A stretch of DNA of 10,544 nucleotides from a bacterium (GTDB lineage: Bacteria; Planctomycetota; UBA11346): the NCBI GenBank assembly GCA_020049615.1, contig JAIFKN010000201.1, forward strand, positions 1 to 10,544, written 5' to 3'. The position numbers were made by a program, and so were the translations under genes. This document shows positions 7,909 to 10,544 of the stretch, piece by piece. The first letter of the stretch is position 1; the number at the start of each line of letters is the position of its first letter. Under the pieces are notes generated by a model. The model was not told where the DNA came from, made no database searches, and saw nothing but the letters and a program-made list of their open reading frames with translations.

Positions 7909-7928
7909 CGGCAGACTTCAGTCTGCCG
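7909..7928. repeat. CTTCAG-centred hairpin, between pilT and sua5
   Basis: CGGCAGACT-TC-AGTCTGCCG, a perfect 9-bp stem, lies 5 bp after the first hairpin and 15 bp before the sua5 stop. The pair sits between converging genes and might slow transcription from both sides, but lacks T-runs. Confidence 0.8.
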
Positions 7929-7942
7929 CGGGGCAATGGTGA

Positions 7943-8878
7943 CTATCCCAGTCCAGCCGCGCGTCGCAGCCGGTCGTTGACCGCCTCGCCCAGGCCGGCA
8001 TCCGACACCAGTTCTGCCACGATCAGCCCTGGTTTCGCTGCATCCAGTTCGCGCAGCCGAGCGAACAGGTTCGTTGCCGCCTCGGCCAGATCGCCGGACT
8101 GGCTCAGCACCGCTGACCTGGCCCCGAGTGGCAGATCTTCGCCGGTGAACGCCAGCAGCGCCGCGTCGAGCGGCCAGGCCTCGCCAGGTGCGCGCAGTCG
8201 CAGCGGCGAGCGCGGAGCGTAGTGGCTGGCGAGCAGACCCGGCGCCTCCTGCGGCAGCGCCTCGACCCGCGCGCTGCGGTCTGCCAGCACCACCGGCTCG
8301 CCCAGCACCGCGGCCAGTCGTTCGCGGGTGACCCCGCCCGGCCGCAGTACGACCGGTGCGGGATCGGGCCGCAGCACGGTACTCTCCACGCCGATGCGGC
8401 AGGGCCCGCCATCGAGGATGCAGGCGACGGCATCGCCGAGCTGTTCGGCGACATGCGCGGCGGTGGTCGGCGAGATGCGGCCGAAGCGGTTGGCGCTCGG
8501 CGCCGCCAGCGGCACCCCGGCAGCGCGGATCAGCGCCAGCGCCAGGGGATGGTCGGGGATGCGCACCGCGACGGTGTCGAGTCCGGCGGTGACCGCGTCG
8601 GGGATGCACGGCAGGCGCGGCAATACCAGGGTCAGCGGGCCGGGCCACAGCGCGGCGAGGCGCTCGGCGCGCGGGCTGAAGCGGGCGACGGTGCGCGCCA
8701 TCGCCAGGTCGGCGCAGTGCACGATCAGCGGATCGAAGCGCGGCCGGCCCTTGGCCTCGAACACGCGCAGCACGGCGCGGGCGTCGAGGGCGTTGGCGGC
8801 GAGGCCGTAGACCGTCTCGGTCGGCATGCCGACGAGCAGGCCACGGCGGATGGCGTCGGCGGCGCTCTGGATGTTCAC
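7943..8878 (-). CDS. tsaC: L-threonylcarbamoyladenylate synthase, Sua5 type (two-domain)
   Basis: Makes threonylcarbamoyl-AMP from threonine, bicarbonate and ATP for the t6A37 modification of ANN-decoding tRNAs. Counted from the GTG at 8878 the protein has 311 residues, the length of two-domain Sua5 rather than short TsaC. The YrdC domain shows GMPTETVYGLAANA (17-30), the K43-x-R45 pair in FEAKGRPRFDPLIVH (40-54), the S128-A-N130 motif in APSANRFGRISPT, ESTVL (165-169) and LRPGGVT (178-184). A linker with SHYAPRSPL (218-226) leads to the C-terminal Sua5 domain. Start choice is uncertain: GTG at 8878 and TTG at 8896 are both open, no ATG fits, and the TTG lies deep inside an inverted repeat. 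I prefer GTG. It follows pheS on the same strand, both acting in translation, and is probably co-transcribed. Confidence 0.92.
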   Translation of the reverse strand: MNIQSAADAIRRGLLVGMPTETVYGLAANALDARAVLRVFEAKGRPRFDPLIVHCADLAMARTVARFSPRAERLAALWPGPLTLVLPRLPCIPDAVTAGLDTVAVRIPDHPLALALIRAAGVPLAAPSANRFGRISPTTAAHVAEQLGDAVACILDGGPCRIGVESTVLRPDPAPVVLRPGGVTRERLAAVLGEPVVLADRSARVEALPQEAPGLLASHYAPRSPLRLRAPGEAWPLDAALLAFTGEDLPLGARSAVLSQSGDLAEAATNLFARLRELDAAKPGLIVAELVSDAGLGEAVNDRLRRAAGLG

Positions 8879-8968
8879 ACGGAGGAACGGAGGCAACGGA
8901 GGTCGGAAACGCGTCGCCGACCAGTCGTCCGCTGGCTCGACTCCGTTCCCTCCGTTCCTCCGTGTGAA
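8874..8968. repeat. 28-bp inverted repeat spanning the pheS/sua5 gap
   Basis: Arms 8874-8901 and 8941-8968 are reverse complements at 27 of 28 positions, with a 39-bp spacer. Each arm holds three ACGGAGG-type words spaced 8-9 bp apart. In the pheS-sua5 transcript, the first arm reads GGAGG-rich (ribosome-site-like) and the second reads CCTCC-rich and runs into the sua5 start. The outer edge of the left arm overlaps the proposed GTG. Confidence 0.93.
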
Positions 8969-8972
8969 TCGT

Positions 8973-10001
8973 TCATGCGAACTGCCGGAGGGCCCTGAGG
9001 TCGGCGCCGTTGAACACCCGGATGTCGGTGATCTGGTGCCGCACCATGGCCAGGCGTTCGAGGCCCATGCCGAAGGCGAAGCCGGTCCAGCCGGCGAGGG
9101 TCGGCGAGCCGGCCTCCAGCACCTTGGGGTGGATCATGCCGCAGCCGAGCAGCTCCATCCAGCGCGCCAGGCGGCTGCCCTCGGGCTCCTTGCTCAGGCG
9201 GATGTCGACCTCGAAGCCGGGCTCGACGAAGGGGAAGTAGCTCGGGCGCATGCGCACCTCGACATCGTCGCGCTTGAGCACCGCGCCGAGCATGGTGCGG
9301 ATCGCGCCGACCAGATGGGCGACGGTGATGCCGCGGTCGACGACGAAGCCCTCGACCTGGGTGAAGGTGACGTCGTGGGTCGCGTCGATGGCGTCGTTGC
9401 GGAAGACGCGGCCGACCGCCACGCGGCGGAAGGGCGGCGTCAGCAGGCCGGCGCCGACCTCGGCGTAGGTGCGCGACTGCACGCTGCTGGTCTGCGTCCG
9501 GAGCAGTTTGCGCTCCGTGCCGGCCTTCACCCAGAAGGTGTCCTGGTGGTCGCGCGCGGGGTGGTCGGCGGGGATGTTGAGGCGGCCGAAGTTGTGCTCG
9601 TCGAGCTCGACGTGCGGGCCGTCGGCGACCTCGTAGCCCATCGAGCTGAACACCGCCTCGACCTCGCGAGCCATGCGCGAGAGCGGGTGGATCGAGCCGG
9701 GCCGGCGCGGACGCGGCGGCAGGGTGACGTCGATCGGCTCATCGCTTTCGACCGCGGCGACGCGGGCCTTGGCCGTCTCCCAGGCGCTGCGCATGGCCTG
9801 CTTGGCGGCGTTGAAGGCCGGGCCGAGGGTGCGCTTCTCCGGGCCGGGGGCGGCGGCGAACACCGCCTGCAACTCGGCCTCGACGCCGCTGCGGCCGAGG
9901 AAGCGGATGCGCGCGGCCTCGACCTCGTCGATGGTGGTGGCGGCGGCGAAGACGGCCTCGGCCTCGGTGGCGGCGGCGGCGAAGCGGGCGGTGGCGTCCA
10001 T
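8973..10001 (-). CDS. pheS: phenylalanyl-tRNA synthetase alpha subunit
   Basis: The 342-residue product is a full-length PheS. The N-terminal helical coiled-coil region covers about 1-90. The class II catalytic core follows: HPLSRMAREVEAVFSSMGYEV (105-125), DTFWV (154-158), LLRTQTSSVQSR (166-177), motif 2 around GRVFRNDAIDATHDVTFTQVEG (197-218), SYFPFVEPGFEVDI (254-267) and motif 3 GFAFGMGLERLAM (307-319). With PheT it forms the alpha2beta2 enzyme that charges tRNA-Phe in the cytosol. The ATG at 10001 was chosen because the extra 12 codons up to a TTG at 10037 are a proline run inside or beside a palindrome. No Shine-Dalgarno site precedes it. pheT, usually the next gene, is absent: sua5 follows instead. 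Confidence 0.97.
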   Translation of the reverse strand: MDATARFAAAATEAEAVFAAATTIDEVEAARIRFLGRSGVEAELQAVFAAAPGPEKRTLGPAFNAAKQAMRSAWETAKARVAAVESDEPIDVTLPPRPRRPGSIHPLSRMAREVEAVFSSMGYEVADGPHVELDEHNFGRLNIPADHPARDHQDTFWVKAGTERKLLRTQTSSVQSRTYAEVGAGLLTPPFRRVAVGRVFRNDAIDATHDVTFTQVEGFVVDRGITVAHLVGAIRTMLGAVLKRDDVEVRMRPSYFPFVEPGFEVDIRLSKEPEGSRLARWMELLGCGMIHPKVLEAGSPTLAGWTGFAFGMGLERLAMVRHQITDIRVFNGADLRALRQFA

Positions 10002-10036
10002 GGGCGGCGGAGGGTATGGCGGGCCGGGGACGGACA

Positions 10037-10088
10037 AGGACCGCGGGCTTCAGCCCGCGTTTCGACGCGGGCTGAAGCCCGCGGTCCT
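10037..10088. repeat. perfect 23-bp inverted repeat with nested CTTCAG hairpins
   Basis: Arms 10037-10059 and 10066-10088 are perfect reverse complements around a TTTCGA loop. Each arm also folds on itself, with GCGGGCT pairing to AGCCCGC, around the centre TTCA on one strand and its complement on the other. It can therefore form either one long cruciform or two short hairpins. It starts 3 bp past the stop codon of the epimerase gene and ends 35 bp before the pheS ATG. No T-run follows, so it is probably a REP-like repeat, possibly with some transcript-end or stability role. Confidence 0.95.
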
Positions 10089-10091
10089 GGC

Positions 10092-10544
10092 TCAGCGCCG
10101 GGCGTCGGCCAGGGCGTCGGCGATGATCTGGCGCAGCTCGCGCGTCGGCTTCCAGCCGGTCATCTGACGCAGCCTGGTGGTGTCGGGCACGCGGCGGCGC
10201 ATGTCCTCGAAGCCGGTCGGGTAGGCGCTGGCGTAGGGTACCAGGGTGATGCTGCCGCTGCCGGCGGCGGCGCGCACCGCGTTGGCCAGGGTGCGCATCG
10301 ACACCTCCTCGGTGCCGCCGACGTTGACCACGCGGCCGACCGCCGCGTCGCAGCCGGCGAGCGCGATGATCGCGGCGACCGCATCGGCGACGTGCAGGAA
10401 GGTGCGGGTCTGCTCGCCGTCACCGTGCACCTCCAGCACGCCGCCACGCACCGCCGCCTGGCAGAAGCGCGGCAGGACCATGCCGTAGGCTGGCGACTGG
10501 CGCGGGCCGGTGATGTTGAAGAAGCGCATCACCGTCACGCCGAG
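10092..10544 (-). CDS. NAD-dependent epimerase/dehydratase, extended SDR family (C-terminal part, cut by window edge)
   Basis: The last 150 residues are present; the NAD-binding N-terminus and catalytic YxxxK lie beyond the right edge. What remains is the substrate-binding half of an extended short-chain dehydrogenase of the GalE/RmlB/UDP-glucuronate-decarboxylase group. It shows VMRFFNITGPRQSPAYGMVLPRF (5-27), VHGDGEQTRTFLHVADAVAA (37-56), GRVVNVGGTEEVSMRTLA (67-84), then a C-terminal helix region with GWKPT (129-133). Such enzymes interconvert nucleotide sugars for cell-surface polysaccharide; the exact sugar cannot be told from this half. The frame is open to the edge, and an internal GTG at 10538 is not the start, because conserved sequence continues upstream of it. 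It lies upstream of pheS on the same strand, with a strong palindrome between them. Confidence 0.9.
   Translation of the reverse strand, partial: LGVTVMRFFNITGPRQSPAYGMVLPRFCQAAVRGGVLEVHGDGEQTRTFLHVADAVAAIIALAGCDAAVGRVVNVGGTEEVSMRTLANAVRAAAGSGSITLVPYASAYPTGFEDMRRRVPDTTRLRQMTGWKPTRELRQIIADALADARR

Noticed and set aside
7888..7928. Bidirectional Rho-independent terminator between pilT and sua5
   Set aside because: Stems are strong but no T-run follows on either strand. The shared CTTCAG centre fits a repeat family better, though a role in ending transcripts cannot be excluded.
6630..8648. 672-codon minus-strand frame running opposite pilT and through sua5
   Set aside because: It overlaps two clearly conserved genes in other frames, and its product is low-complexity and unrecognisable.
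10002..10037. Extended pheS start (TTG at 10037)
   Set aside because: It adds a proline run with no PheS similarity and would begin at the edge of the 23-bp palindrome.
7888..10088. CRISPR-like array from recurring hairpins
   Set aside because: Only scattered units with differing stems; no regular repeat-spacer pattern and no cas gene.

Overview
The window is high-GC bacterial DNA (I estimate well over 65% G+C by eye) that is densely coding, with seven complete genes and two cut by the window ends. A Planctomycetota-like or related PVC-type organism is the most likely source. The reason is the large membrane Ser/Thr kinase: an N-terminal zinc ribbon, a kinase domain carrying DWG in place of DFG, one transmembrane segment, and a TPR plus leucine-rich-repeat exterior. 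Genes with poor Shine-Dalgarno sites and the CTTCAG-type intergenic hairpins fit this too. This is inference from style, not a taxonomic identification.

Left block, all on the minus strand, in transcription order: a class I glutamine amidotransferase (6590-5832), the kinase (5561-2421), a cysteine-poor NifU/IscU-like protein (2411-1638), sufB (1501-65) and the first codons of sufC (68-1). Kinase and NifU-like gene are 9 nt apart, and sufB and sufC share an ATGA overlap. The block therefore reads as an Fe-S cluster assembly (SUF) operon with a sensor-like kinase and an apparently ligand-less scaffold relative joined to its front.

Right block: a PilT/PilU-family retraction ATPase on the plus strand (6771-7886), divergent from the amidotransferase. 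It converges on a minus-strand run of an NAD-dependent epimerase (cut by the right edge), pheS, and tsaC/sua5 (threonylcarbamoyl-AMP synthase).

The gaps between genes hold most of the unusual structure. Two gene junctions (NifU-like/sufB and amidotransferase/kinase) seem to have been split by GC-rich inserts of about 103 and 245 bp, each flanked by a direct repeat of the junction sequence (37 bp perfect; 24 bp with 3 mismatches). At the sufB junction the insert makes a 47-codon reading frame with ATGA overlaps at both ends, so translational coupling could survive. Three hairpins with different stems but the same CTTCAG centre, one nested in a perfect 23-bp inverted repeat, lie in the pilT/sua5 and epimerase/pheS gaps. 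The pheS/sua5 gap is a 28-bp inverted repeat (27/28) that covers the likely sua5 start. No tRNA, rRNA, CRISPR array, transposase or phage gene was seen.
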